In this document: positions 1-8,239 of the stretch, one piece after another | Numbering within the stretch: position 1 is the first letter of the stretch | Layout: the number at the start of each line of letters is the position of its first letter | Source of the DNA: Xanthobacteraceae bacterium | GTDB lineage: Bacteria > Pseudomonadota > Alphaproteobacteria > Rhizobiales > Xanthobacteraceae | Assembly (NCBI GenBank): GCA_022841625.1 | Contig: JALHRD010000005.1 | Span: 122,620-186,619, forward strand | Length of the DNA stretch: 64,000 nucleotides | Direction: 5' to 3' | The notes under the pieces: model-generated | Told to the model about the DNA's origin: nothing | What the model saw: only the letters and a program-made list of their open reading frames with translations | Database searches by the model: none | Position numbers and translations under genes: made by a program

Positions 1-2
1 CG

Positions 3-272
3 GACATTCCCACGATCGCGGAGGCCGGCGTGCCCGGCTACGAAGCCGTGCAGTGGTACGGCTTTCTGGCGCCGGCCGGAACGCCAGCCGCGATCCTGAC
101 GCTGATCCACGCCGAAGCCATGACAGCGCTCAACGCCGCCGAAATGCAGGAGAAGCTCGCACATGACGGCGCCGAGCCCGCCCCTTCGACGCCGGAAGCG
201 TTCGCCGCTCACATCCGGAACGAACTGGAAAAGTGGCGCAAGGTCGCGAAGGCCGCCGGCATCGAGCCGTAA
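3..272 (+). CDS. Bug/TctC-family solute-binding protein, C-terminal part (truncated by window edge)
   Basis: The reading frame is open from the first bases and ends at a TAA; the N-terminal two thirds lie outside the window. Visible residues include a VPGYEAVQWYG stretch followed by LAPAGTPAAI, the pattern that precedes the last lobe of Bug (TctC-like) periplasmic proteins, which bind small carboxylates or related ligands. The final 60 residues are the usual amphipathic C-terminal helices ending KVAKAAGIEP. This is the classical Bug type, like the gene at 45470, and differs from the DFYKG-type paralogs elsewhere in the window. The ligand cannot be inferred from the fragment. Confidence 0.85.
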   Translation, partial: DIPTIAEAGVPGYEAVQWYGFLAPAGTPAAILTLIHAEAMTALNAAEMQEKLAHDGAEPAPSTPEAFAAHIRNELEKWRKVAKAAGIEP

Positions 273-315
273 TGATACCAGGAATCCGGGGTCCGGGGGT
301 CAGCCCGAACCCTGA

Positions 316-978
316 TTACCGATGCCCGATTCCTGGCGCCGGCGCGCCCGGCTGTTTGAGCGGATGCGCCCGGGCGAAGGCGTCGATCGTCAGGCACGCA
401 TCGACAATGCGAGACACCGTCGGGTAAGGCGCAAGATCAACCTCGAACAGCTTCGCGCCGACCGCATGGCTGACCAGGCAGATATCGGCCAGTGTAACAG
501 AGTCGCCATGGCAATGACGTCCGGTCTCGCGATCGCGGCTCAGGTGGGTTTCAAGCGCGACGAGCGCCTCGTTGATCCAGCGCCTGATCCACTTCAACCG
601 CGTCGGCTCGTCGAGTTTCAGTTCGTGTTCAAGATAGTTGCGTATCCGCGGCACCACCAGCGGATGGGCATCGCACGCCACGATCAGCGCAAGGCCGCGC
701 ACCCGCGCGCGGTCGAACGGCTGCTTCGGCAACAGTGGCGGGTCGGGACGGATTTCATCGAGATATTCAAGGATCGCCAATGACTGGAACAGCACCCGTC
801 CGTCGTCCTCGACCAGCGCCGGGATCAGCATCTGCGGATTGACCGCGCGAAACTCGGGATTGCGTTGCTGCCCCTTGACAAGATCGACATCGACGACCTC
901 GGGTGAAAGGCCCTTGAGATTGAGCGCAATGCGGACGCGAAACGTCGCGAGCGAGCGCCAGAAGGAAAATAGTTTCAT
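316..978 (-). CDS. Glutathione S-transferase, zeta-like (maleylacetoacetate isomerase type)
   Basis: About 220 residues with an N-terminal thioredoxin-fold half (MKLFSFWRS, then FRVRIALNLKGL) and a helical C-terminal half. The segment SLATFRVRIALNLKG aligns with the zeta-class SSCSxRVRIAL signature, keeping the first Ser, the usual glutathione-activating residue. NPQMLIPALVEDDG and LFQSLAILEYLDE match the cis-Pro and glutathione gamma-glutamyl contact regions. Zeta GSTs isomerise maleylacetoacetate or maleylpyruvate in tyrosine, homogentisate or gentisate breakdown. The ATG at 978 was chosen because an upstream start adds residues not expected in the fold. It diverges from the Liv transporter. 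The exact substrate is unproven; a general detoxifying GST is the alternative. Confidence 0.8.
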   Translation of the reverse strand: MKLFSFWRSLATFRVRIALNLKGLSPEVVDVDLVKGQQRNPEFRAVNPQMLIPALVEDDGRVLFQSLAILEYLDEIRPDPPLLPKQPFDRARVRGLALIVACDAHPLVVPRIRNYLEHELKLDEPTRLKWIRRWINEALVALETHLSRDRETGRHCHGDSVTLADICLVSHAVGAKLFEVDLAPYPTVSRIVDACLTIDAFARAHPLKQPGAPAPGIGHR

Positions 979-1152
979 CGCAAGACCTCTATTCGTCACC
1001 ACATTCGTTATGGCCCATCACGGTGCGCTGGCGCGGGCACCGCGGCAATGTGGTCCGGCCGCTGCGGCCTACCCCGCAACAGGCTGGCGGACGGCACAAA
1101 ATTGAGCCATGCTGGCGGCAAATAACACGTCCATTTAGGGGAGGATACCAGC

Positions 1153-2397
1153 ATGACCATTCATCGTCGCCGTGTCTTGAAAGGTCTGGCGGGCGCCGGC
1201 GCCGCGGTTGCGACGTTGCGCGCACCCTATGTTCACGCGCAGGCGCCGTTCAAGATCGGCCTGCTCACTGTCAAGACCGGCCCGCTGGCGCAGGGCGGCA
1301 TCCAGATGGAACAGGGAATCCTCACGTTCCTGAAGGAAAAGGGCAACACCCTTGCGGGGCGCAAGATCGATTTCATCTCGGCCGATACCGGCGGCAATCC
1401 GGCCGGCGCCCGCACCAAGGCGCAGGAGTTGATCGAACGCGACAGGGTCAACATCATCCTCGGACCGCTCGCCGCCTTTGAACTTCTGGCCATCAACAAT
1501 TATGTGCGCGATAACGCCACCCCGCTGATGAGTATCGCGGCAGCGGAAGACGTCACCCAGCGCCAAGCCAACCCCTTCATCATCCGCCCGTCCGCGACGT
1601 CGGCGCAGTGCTGTCACGTCATGGCGGACTACGCCGCCAAGGACCGCAATTTCCGGCGCGCCGCCCTGATCTCGGAGGACTTCGCATTCGGCTACGAGCA
1701 GATGGCGGGCTTCCAACGCGTGTTCGAGGACAACGGTGGACGCGTGGTCAAGAAGCTGTGGCCGCCGTTGGTGACGCCGGACTACACGCCCTATGTCGCG
1801 CAGATCGGCAAGGTCGATTGCGTGTTCAATGGATTCGCCGGATCGAATCCGGTGCGGTTCATGCGCACCTATGCCGATCTCGGGCTGCAAGGGAAAATTC
1901 CGCTGCTGGCCGGCTGGACGGCGATGGACGATGCACTGCTGCGTAGCCTCGGCGACGAGGCGGTCGGCGTATTGTCGGCGGCGTGGTATTCGGCCGACCT
2001 CGACACGCCGACCAACAAGCGTTTCGTCGCCGACATGCAGCGGGATTACAAGGTGCTTCCCGGTGGCTATTCCGCCGGCATGTATGTCGCCGGCCAATGT
2101 GTCGAAGCCGCGATCCAAAAACTCGGCGGCAAGGCCGACGACCGCAAGGCACTGGCCGACGCTCTGCACGACATCTCGCTGACCGACACGCCGCGCGGAC
2201 CGGTCAAGTTCGACAAATTTGGCAACGTTATCGGCGACGTGTTCATCCGCCGCTGCGAGCGCAAGGGCAAAGTGCTCACCAATACGGTGATCAAGACCTA
2301 TCCGAACGTCAGCCAGTTCTGGACCTACAACGAGGCGGAGTTTCTGAAGAACCCGGTCTATGCCCGCGACTACCCGCCGGCGAAGTATCTCGAATAG
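1153..2397 (+). CDS. ABC transporter substrate-binding protein, LivK-type (branched-chain amino acid/aromatic acid family)
   Basis: This 414-residue protein begins with a Tat-like signal: RRRVLKGLAG at residues 5-14, a hydrophobic stretch, and a likely cleavage after PYVHA. The mature part starts FKIGLLTVKTGPLAQ, the first strand of peripl-BP-6 (LivK/UrtA-like) proteins, and shows the two-lobe length of the family. A strong ribosome site (ggggagga) lies upstream of the ATG. It is the first gene of a five-gene Liv-type importer continuing to 6049. In alphaproteobacteria such systems carry amino acids, amides, urea or aromatic acids, and the sequence does not settle which. The intergenic gap to the next gene carries a palindromic repeat. 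Confidence 0.9.
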   Translation: MTIHRRRVLKGLAGAGAAVATLRAPYVHAQAPFKIGLLTVKTGPLAQGGIQMEQGILTFLKEKGNTLAGRKIDFISADTGGNPAGARTKAQELIERDRVNIILGPLAAFELLAINNYVRDNATPLMSIAAAEDVTQRQANPFIIRPSATSAQCCHVMADYAAKDRNFRRAALISEDFAFGYEQMAGFQRVFEDNGGRVVKKLWPPLVTPDYTPYVAQIGKVDCVFNGFAGSNPVRFMRTYADLGLQGKIPLLAGWTAMDDALLRSLGDEAVGVLSAAWYSADLDTPTNKRFVADMQRDYKVLPGGYSAGMYVAGQCVEAAIQKLGGKADDRKALADALHDISLTDTPRGPVKFDKFGNVIGDVFIRRCERKGKVLTNTVIKTYPNVSQFWTYNEAEFLKNPVYARDYPPAKYLE

Positions 2398-2406
2398 TCA
2401 CAGTCG

Positions 2407-2546
2407 CTTGTCCCGGGCGCAGCGCAGTACGAAGTAGTGCGCTGCAGACCCGGGACCCCGGTTACTTGAGGACGCAAACAACCGGGGTCCCGGATCAGCG
2501 GCGCACCGTTCCGCTTCGCTCCACGCTGCACCGCGTCCGGGACACG
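2407..2546. repeat. Dispersed palindromic repeat, family A, full-length copy
   Basis: A compound palindrome between the binding-protein and first permease genes. The outer arms carry tgtcccgggcgcagcgcag and its approximate complement near 2530-2546; an inner stem pairs accccggtt with aaccggggt. A near full-length copy in opposite orientation lies at 58086-58229 and a half copy at 14025-14076. As RNA it could form stable hairpins that stabilise or attenuate the transcript between the binding protein and permeases, as REP elements do; that effect is inferred. Confidence 0.8.
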
Positions 2547-2560
2547 AGAGTTCACCCCCA

Positions 2561-3439
2561 ATGATGCAGCAGATCACGTCGGCGCAGGTCGTCATCCTCG
2601 CGATCAACAGTTTCGCGCTTGGCGGGCTGTTGTTTCTTCTGTCGGCCGGCTTCTCGCTGATCTTTGGGCTGATGCGCATCCCCAATTTAATGCATGGCGC
2701 GTTCTTCATGCTGGGCGCGTATTTCGGCGTATCGTTCCTGGAATGGGGTATGAACTTCTGGCTCGCGGCGTTGCTTAGCGGCCTCGCCATGGCCGCGATC
2801 GGCGGCCTGATCGAGCGCGTCCTGCTGCGCCGCCTCGAAGGACAGGTGCTGCCGCAGGTCCTGCTCACGCTCGGCTTCGCCTTCATCATCGCCGACATCT
2901 GCCTGATGATCTGGACCGGTGATCCCTGGCAGCCCACACCGCCGCCCGAACTGCGCGGCGCCGTGCAGGCGATGGGCATGTTCTTCCCGCTCTATCGGCT
3001 GATGGTTCTCGCCGTCGCGGTGGCGGTCGCGATCGCACTGTGGATCTTGGTCGACTGGACGCGGCTTGGAGCCATGATCCGCGCCGGCGTTGACGACCCG
3101 CCGATCGCCCGCGTCGTCGGCATCAAGGTCTCGCAGCTGTTTACGCTGGTGTTCTGCCTGGGCGCTGCGCTCGCGGCCTTCGCGGGCGTCATGGGCGCGC
3201 CGTTCCTGTCGGTCTATCCCGGCCTGGATTTCGAAATGCTGCCGCTGGCCCTAATCGTGGTGATCCTCGGCGGCACCGGCAGCCTGCTCGGCGCGCTGGT
3301 CGGCAGCTTCATTCTTGGCTTCCTCTACAATTTCGGCCAGGCGATGTTTCCCGACCTAGCCTATGTCATCTTGTTCCTGCCGATGCTGCTGATCCTCGTG
3401 CTGCGCCCGCAAGGCCTGTTCGGCCGGGTGATGACATGA
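2561..3439 (+). CDS. Branched-chain amino acid-type ABC transporter permease (LivH family)
   Basis: This is a 292-residue, very hydrophobic protein with about eight membrane segments. It contains the LivH hallmarks ALGGLLFLLSAGFSLIFG and LMRIPNLMHGAFFMLGAY near the N-terminus, and near the C-terminus the conserved ILGGTGSLLGALVGSFILG. It forms the translocation channel with the next gene. Two in-frame ATGs (2561, 2564) are possible. No clear Shine-Dalgarno sequence precedes them, because the palindromic repeat ends about 14 bases upstream. Its stop overlaps the next start (ATGA). Confidence 0.9.
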   Translation: MMQQITSAQVVILAINSFALGGLLFLLSAGFSLIFGLMRIPNLMHGAFFMLGAYFGVSFLEWGMNFWLAALLSGLAMAAIGGLIERVLLRRLEGQVLPQVLLTLGFAFIIADICLMIWTGDPWQPTPPPELRGAVQAMGMFFPLYRLMVLAVAVAVAIALWILVDWTRLGAMIRAGVDDPPIARVVGIKVSQLFTLVFCLGAALAAFAGVMGAPFLSVYPGLDFEMLPLALIVVILGGTGSLLGALVGSFILGFLYNFGQAMFPDLAYVILFLPMLLILVLRPQGLFGRVMT

Positions 3440-4458
3440 TTGCGCGAGCACGATATGCGGCGATCGCCACGGCGCTGCTGCTGCTTGTCACGCTGCCTTG
3501 GTGGGTCGGCAACACTTACTACGTCAACATCGCGAGCCAGATCCTGCTGTTCGCGGTGTTTGCGCTCGCGCTCAATATACTGGTCGGCTATGGCGGCCTG
3601 GTCTCGCTCGGCCACGCCGGTCTGTTCGCCGTCGCCGGCTATACCGCGGCGCTGATGTTGCAGGCGGGCTACGGCCATTTCGCCGCCAACAGCGCCGCCA
3701 TCGTCGTGACGCTGGCGGCGTCCGCGATTTTCGCCGTGCTGGCGCTACGCTCGATCGGCATCGGCTTCCTGATGATCACTCTGGCGCTCGGCCAGATCAT
3801 CTGGGGGGTCGCTTACCGGTGGGCCAGCCTCACCGGCGGCGACAACGGGATCAACGTGACGACGCGGCCGGCGCCGTTCGGGATCAGCCTGGCCGCCGCG
3901 CCCTCATTCTATTTCACGTCGCTGATCGTGTTCCTGCTGGCGCTCGCGACCATGGTGCTGTTGGTGCGCTCGCCGTTCGGCGCAAGTCTGCGCGGCACCC
4001 GCGACCAGGCGCGGCGGATGAACGCGCTCGGCTACAATGTTTGGCTGATCCGGTTCCTGGCAATCGTGCTTTCGGGATTCTGGACCGGCGTCTCAGGGCT
4101 CTTGTTCATCTACTACAACCAGTTCATCAGCCCGCAAGTGTCGGCGCTCACCACATCGGCCGAAGTGCTGCTGATGGTGATTTCCGGCGGGACCGCGACC
4201 CTGCTCGGCCCGATCGTGGGCGCGGTGATCGTTGTCGTCATGAAGAACGTGGTGAGCGCCTATATCGAGCGCTGGAACCTTGTGCTCGGCGTGATCTTCG
4301 TCGTGATCATCACGTTCATGCCTGAGGGGCTGGTGCCCGGCACGGTGCGCCTGTGCCGATGGGGCTGGCTTGTTATCCGGACACGTCTGAACCGAACGCC
4401 GGCGCGGACGGCCCGGGACCAAGCCCAGGAAACGCACGGCTCGGGAGCGCCATCATGA
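3436..4458 (+). CDS. Branched-chain amino acid-type ABC transporter permease (LivM family)
   Basis: This 340-residue membrane protein overlaps the preceding permease by ATGA, so translation is probably coupled. It shows the LivM core: LFAVFALALNILVGYGGLVSLGHAG near residues 35-60 (read in pieces), then IGIGFLMITLALGQ and a cytoplasmic RGTRDQARRMNALGYN loop, the typical EAA-like contact with the ATPase. The C-terminus, roughly the last 30 residues, is a polar, Arg/Thr-rich tail longer than the membrane core needs. It also overlaps the next gene by ATGA. Confidence 0.9.
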   Translation: MIARARYAAIATALLLLVTLPWWVGNTYYVNIASQILLFAVFALALNILVGYGGLVSLGHAGLFAVAGYTAALMLQAGYGHFAANSAAIVVTLAASAIFAVLALRSIGIGFLMITLALGQIIWGVAYRWASLTGGDNGINVTTRPAPFGISLAAAPSFYFTSLIVFLLALATMVLLVRSPFGASLRGTRDQARRMNALGYNVWLIRFLAIVLSGFWTGVSGLLFIYYNQFISPQVSALTTSAEVLLMVISGGTATLLGPIVGAVIVVVMKNVVSAYIERWNLVLGVIFVVIITFMPEGLVPGTVRLCRWGWLVIRTRLNRTPARTARDQAQETHGSGAPS

Positions 4459-5192
4459 GCGCGCTCGCCGTCAATCAATTGTCCAAGGCGTTCGGCGGCC
4501 TGCGCGTCACTGCCGATGTCAACCTCGCGATCGAACCGGGCGAGCGGCGGCTAATCATCGGCCCTAATGGCGCCGGCAAGACCACGCTGTTCAACCTCAT
4601 CACCGGCGAGATTGCGCCCGACAGCGGCTCGATTGCGCTGTTTGATCGCGACATCACCCGGGTGGCGAGCCACCGCCGCCCGCATCTCGGCATGGCACGC
4701 ACCTATCAGATCATCACGCTGTTCGACCAAGACACCATCCTGCGCAATGTCACCCTCGCTTTGCTCGGACTGTCGTCCAAACGCTGGTCGCTGCTCGCCG
4801 ATCTCGACCGGCAGCGGGAATTGACCGAACGCGCCCACGCAGCGCTCGGTCGGGTCGGTCTCGCGCATCTCGCCGACCGTCCGCTGGCGCAGACCTCCTA
4901 TGGCGAGCGCCGCCGCGTGGAGATCGCCATGGCGCTGGCGCAAAATCCCAGGGTGCTGCTGCTCGATGAACCGTTCGCCGGATTGTCGATCGACGAGCGG
5001 CGCGACGTGCGGGCGCTGCTCAATGCCATTCCGCGCGAGGTGACCGTCGTGATGATTGAGCACAACATGGATGTCGCACTCGATTGGGCGGAGCGGATCA
5101 CGCTCCTGCACTTCGGCGAGGTCATCGTCGAAGGAACCCGCGCCGAAGTGGTCGCCGATCCTCGTACCCGAGAGGTCTATCTTGGCCGCTAA
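4455..5192 (+). CDS. ABC transporter ATP-binding protein (LivG family)
   Basis: This 245-residue ATPase begins MSALAVNQLSKAFGGL. It has Walker [10 protein letters not shown], a Q-loop followed by the LivG-type MARTYQI segment, the signature TSYGERRRVEIAMAL, Walker B RVLLLDEPFAGL and the switch His in MIEHNMD. The signature reads TSYGE instead of LSYGQ, a small departure common in the group. The ATG at 4455 overlaps the permease stop (ATGA) and removes a 34-residue upstream extension that is only the permease tail in another frame. It powers the permease pair with the next ATPase. Confidence 0.92.
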   Translation: MSALAVNQLSKAFGGLRVTADVNLAIEPGERRLIIGPNGAGKTTLFNLITGEIAPDSGSIALFDRDITRVASHRRPHLGMARTYQIITLFDQDTILRNVTLALLGLSSKRWSLLADLDRQRELTERAHAALGRVGLAHLADRPLAQTSYGERRRVEIAMALAQNPRVLLLDEPFAGLSIDERRDVRALLNAIPREVTVVMIEHNMDVALDWAERITLLHFGEVIVEGTRAEVVADPRTREVYLGR

Positions 5193-5257
5193 TCCACAGA
5201 ATCGTCGAGCGGTAAGTCGCGTGGTTGATTGCGTGACGGTGCGGCGAACGTGGTGCG

Positions 5258-5282
5258 CCCTCTCTCCCTTTGGGAAAGGGTG
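5258..5282. repeat. Short palindromic remnant between the two Liv ATPases
   Basis: The 134-base gap between the two ATPase genes holds ctctccctttgggaaaggg, a small inverted repeat resembling the intergenic ccctctcccttagggagaggg elements common in proteobacteria. Its presence explains why these two ATPase genes, usually overlapping, are separated here. Confidence 0.5.
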
Positions 5283-5326
5283 CCGGCCGAGTCCGCTGCT
5301 CGACCATGCCCTAAACGGCAACCAAC

Positions 5327-6049
5327 ATGGCCGCTAGCGCGCTCGGCCTGCGTGAGATCGACGCCTTCTATGGGGACAGCCATATCCTGCAGAAGGTTTC
5401 ATTCGCGCTCGGCGAAGGCCGCCTGCTCGGGCTGCTCGGCCGCAATGGCGCCGGCAAATCGACTTGCATAAATGTCGTGGTCGGCCTGCTGCCCGCGCGC
5501 GGCGGCACCGTCGAGGTCTTTGGCACCGACATCACCCGCCTGCCGCCGGAATCGATTGCGGCACGCGGCGTTGCGCTGGTCCCGCAGGGACGGCGCGTGT
5601 TCAAGAGCCTCACCGTGCGCGAGAACCTGCTGGTCGCCGCGCGTCCTCCCGGCGCCGGCAGCCGGCACGCGCCATGGACCGCAGAAACCGTGTTCGGCAT
5701 GTTCCCGCGGCTCGCCGAACGCCGGCATCAGATTGCGGCCCATCTCTCCGGTGGCGAGCAGCAGATGCTCGCCATCGGCCGCGCGCTGATGGCCAACCCG
5801 CGAGTGCTGTTGATGGACGAGCCGTCCGAGGGGCTGGCGCCGCAGATCGTCGCCGACGTCATGGCGACGGTCCGCACGCTCAAGGAGAGCGGCCTTTCGA
5901 TCGTTCTGGTCGAGCAGAACCCACGGCTGGTCCTCGACATCGCCGACGACATTGTGATCCTCAACAGCGGACGGGTTGCCGTGGTCACGACGCCGGCCGG
6001 CCTCGCGCGCGAGGGCATTGATCTCACCCAGCACCTCGGCGTGTATTAG
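5327..6049 (+). CDS. ABC transporter ATP-binding protein (LivF family)
   Basis: This 240-residue ATPase has Walker A GRNGAGKST at about residues 39-47, the LivF-type PQGRRVFKSLTVRENL stretch, signature LSGGEQQMLAIGRAL, Walker B RVLLMDEPSEGL and LVEQN as the switch region. LivF-type ATPases pair with LivG-type ATPases in a heterodimer under the permeases. It is the last gene of the importer. Its stop codon overlaps, by four bases, the stop of the convergent gene on the other strand (the sequence ttag read both ways). Confidence 0.92.
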   Translation: MAASALGLREIDAFYGDSHILQKVSFALGEGRLLGLLGRNGAGKSTCINVVVGLLPARGGTVEVFGTDITRLPPESIAARGVALVPQGRRVFKSLTVRENLLVAARPPGAGSRHAPWTAETVFGMFPRLAERRHQIAAHLSGGEQQMLAIGRALMANPRVLLMDEPSEGLAPQIVADVMATVRTLKESGLSIVLVEQNPRLVLDIADDIVILNSGRVAVVTTPAGLAREGIDLTQHLGVY

Positions 6050-7095
6050 CCGCCCGCCGCAATCAGGCCTTCGATCCGCTTGAGCTGATCCGGCGGCGTC
6101 TTGGAGATCCGCTCGATCAGTTTTTGGATATCCATGCCGCTGATCGGACTGATCTCGATGCCGACCTTTTCCGCGTCGGCAAGATAAGCCGGATCCTTGT
6201 GGGTCGCCATGAATGCCTGTTGCAGCGCATGCGCGCGATCCGCCGGCACTTCCGGTGGCGCCGCATAGGGCCGCGACAACGCGTAGGGCATTTCGAGAAT
6301 TTCAATGAGGCTGCGATCCTCGGCGTTACGCGCGAGTTCGCGCGCCGTGGGCGCATCCGGAAACTCCGGGAAGCGGGCGCCGCGTCCGAACACCACCATC
6401 ACCCGGGCAAAGCCGTTCGGCTTGAGCCACTCCGGCTTGTTGGCGCGCACCGACGATATCCCAACTGTGCGGCCGTCGACCTCGCCGCGCTCAATCGCCA
6501 GAAACAGCACGCCCGAGTCGGTGTAGCCGGCGATTACCTTGAGATTGAAGTCCAGCCATTCGCGCAGCAGGATGCCCATGGCATCGCTCGAGGTTCCCTC
6601 CGCGGTGCTGCCGAGGACAATCGGCGGCCCGCCGGCGCGGCGCGCATCCTCGATGGTCTTGATCTTTGAATCGCGGCGCAAGATCAGCGCATAGGCGTCG
6701 TTCTCCAGGCTCGACGACGAACCGAGCCAAGTGAATTTGGTCGGGTCGAACTGGACTTTCTGTCCGGTCTTGATCAGGCCGAGCATCGCCATGTTGCGCG
6801 CGAAGGTGCCGAACGCCGTGCCGTCTCGCGGCGCGACGTTGTAAAGATAGTTGGCGCCGCGCAACGATCCGGCGCCCGGCATGTTTTGCACCACAATCGA
6901 TGGGTTGCCCGGAATGTGCCGGCCGATGTGGCGCGCCAGCACCCGCGCATAGACGTCATAGCCGCCGCCGGGACCGTAACTGACGATCAGGTTGACCCGC
7001 TTGCCCTTGTAAAACTCCGCCACCGCGTCGGCCTGCGCCGGCAGCGGCGCGAGCAGAGCAATCGTCAATCCCAGTGCAGCGCACAGCTTCGGCAT
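6046..7095 (-). CDS. TctC-like solute-binding protein, DFYKG subfamily (paralog 1)
   Basis: A 349-residue secreted protein with signal peptide MPKLCAALGLTIALLAPLP, cleaved after AQA. The mature part carries the subfamily signature EFYKGKRVNLIVSYGPGGG, then YDVYARVLARHIGRHIPGNP and VVQNMPGAGSLRGANYLYN. It is a divergent branch of the Bug/TctC two-lobe proteins. A good ribosome site (aaggagag) precedes the ATG. It is the third of three tandem paralogs (7112 and 8240 upstream), each about 350 residues, with no membrane transporter subunits nearby, so it may feed a distant TctAB or act as a ligand sensor. The ligand is unknown. Confidence 0.85.
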   Translation of the reverse strand: MPKLCAALGLTIALLAPLPAQADAVAEFYKGKRVNLIVSYGPGGGYDVYARVLARHIGRHIPGNPSIVVQNMPGAGSLRGANYLYNVAPRDGTAFGTFARNMAMLGLIKTGQKVQFDPTKFTWLGSSSSLENDAYALILRRDSKIKTIEDARRAGGPPIVLGSTAEGTSSDAMGILLREWLDFNLKVIAGYTDSGVLFLAIERGEVDGRTVGISSVRANKPEWLKPNGFARVMVVFGRGARFPEFPDAPTARELARNAEDRSLIEILEMPYALSRPYAAPPEVPADRAHALQQAFMATHKDPAYLADAEKVGIEISPISGMDIQKLIERISKTPPDQLKRIEGLIAAGG

Positions 7096-7111
7096 TCATC
7101 TCTCCTTGGGT

Positions 7112-8161
7112 TCAACCCTTCGACTCGGAAAACAGCCGGCGAAGATAATCGAGTTGCTGCGGCGGCGCGCTTTCGATGCGCTTGAGCGCGCCCACCACCT
7201 CCTCGGCCGTGACCGGGCTCACGTCAACCCGCATTTTAGCGGCATCGGCGAGAAATTGCGGATCGCGATGGGCGGCGGCAAACGCCCGCTGCAGGGCTCG
7301 CGCCCGATCCGCCGGCACGCCCGGCGGCGCGGCGAACGGCCGCGACAACTGGTACGGCATTTCGGCAAGCTCGATCAGCAGGCGCGCGGCTTCGTTGCGC
7401 GCAAGTTCCCGCGCCGTCGGCACGTTGGGAAAGTCCTGGTGCCGGGTCGCGCGCGCGAACTGCACCAGCACATGAAAGCCGCTATTGGGTTTAAGCCATT
7501 CGGGCTTGATCGCTTTCACCGACGAAAGATCGGTGATGCGGCCATGCACCTCGCCGCGCTCCATGGCGAGAAACAACGCGCCGGAGTCCGGATAGCCCAC
7601 CACCTGCTTGACATTGAGCCCGATGGTATCGCGCAGGACGATCGGCACGTCGTTGCCGGTGGCGCCCTCGGCGGTGCCGCCCAGCACCAAGGGATCGCCG
7701 CCGGAACGGCGCGCTTCGTCGATGGTCTTGATCGGGATGTCGGTGCGCACGATCAGAATATAAGCGTCGTCGGCAAAGCTCGACGATGAGCCGAGCCACG
7801 TAAAGCGCCGCGGATCGAACTGGAAGTTGGGGTTGGTGCCGAGAATGCCAATGAGCGGCATGTTGCGCGAGAAATGCGCAACCGCCGTGCCGTCCTTGGG
7901 TGCGAGGTTATGGAGCCAATTGACGGCGCGCAGCGAGCCAGCGCCCGGCATGTTCTGCACCACCACATTGGGCTGGCCGGGCATGTGACGGCCAAGATGA
8001 CGGGCGACCAGCCGCGCATAGATATCGTAACCGCCCCCCGGGCCATAACCGACCGCCAGCGACACGGTCTTGCCGCGGTAGAAATCCGACACCGCATCGG
8101 CCTGCGCCGGCAGCGTCAGCAGCACCGCCAGCAACGCCAGAATATGCGGCGCCCATCGCAT
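7112..8161 (-). CDS. TctC-like solute-binding protein, DFYKG subfamily (paralog 2)
   Basis: A 349-residue paralog of its neighbours: signal peptide with LLAVLLTLPAQADA, then DFYRGKTVSLAVGYGPGGG and RHLGRHMPGQPNVVVQNMPG. The ATG at 8161 was chosen because gggagag lies just upstream of it; the longer frame would place that ribosome site inside the gene. The region TWLGSSSSFADDAY and the GGTAEGATGND motif are shared with paralog 3, indicating duplication within this operon. The gap to paralog 1 is 16 bases, so they are probably co-transcribed. Confidence 0.85.
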   Translation of the reverse strand: MRWAPHILALLAVLLTLPAQADAVSDFYRGKTVSLAVGYGPGGGYDIYARLVARHLGRHMPGQPNVVVQNMPGAGSLRAVNWLHNLAPKDGTAVAHFSRNMPLIGILGTNPNFQFDPRRFTWLGSSSSFADDAYILIVRTDIPIKTIDEARRSGGDPLVLGGTAEGATGNDVPIVLRDTIGLNVKQVVGYPDSGALFLAMERGEVHGRITDLSSVKAIKPEWLKPNSGFHVLVQFARATRHQDFPNVPTARELARNEAARLLIELAEMPYQLSRPFAAPPGVPADRARALQRAFAAAHRDPQFLADAAKMRVDVSPVTAEEVVGALKRIESAPPQQLDYLRRLFSESKG

Positions 8162-8239
8162 GGCACGCTCTCCCTCATTCATTGGTCAGGCAGACTATGC
8201 GGTCCCTAACCGCCCGGCAACGGCTGCCGCGAAAAGCGG

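Noticed and set aside
1135..2169. A long antisense frame opposite the LivK-type gene
   Set aside because: It is a shadow of the real gene, with no ribosome site or family motif.
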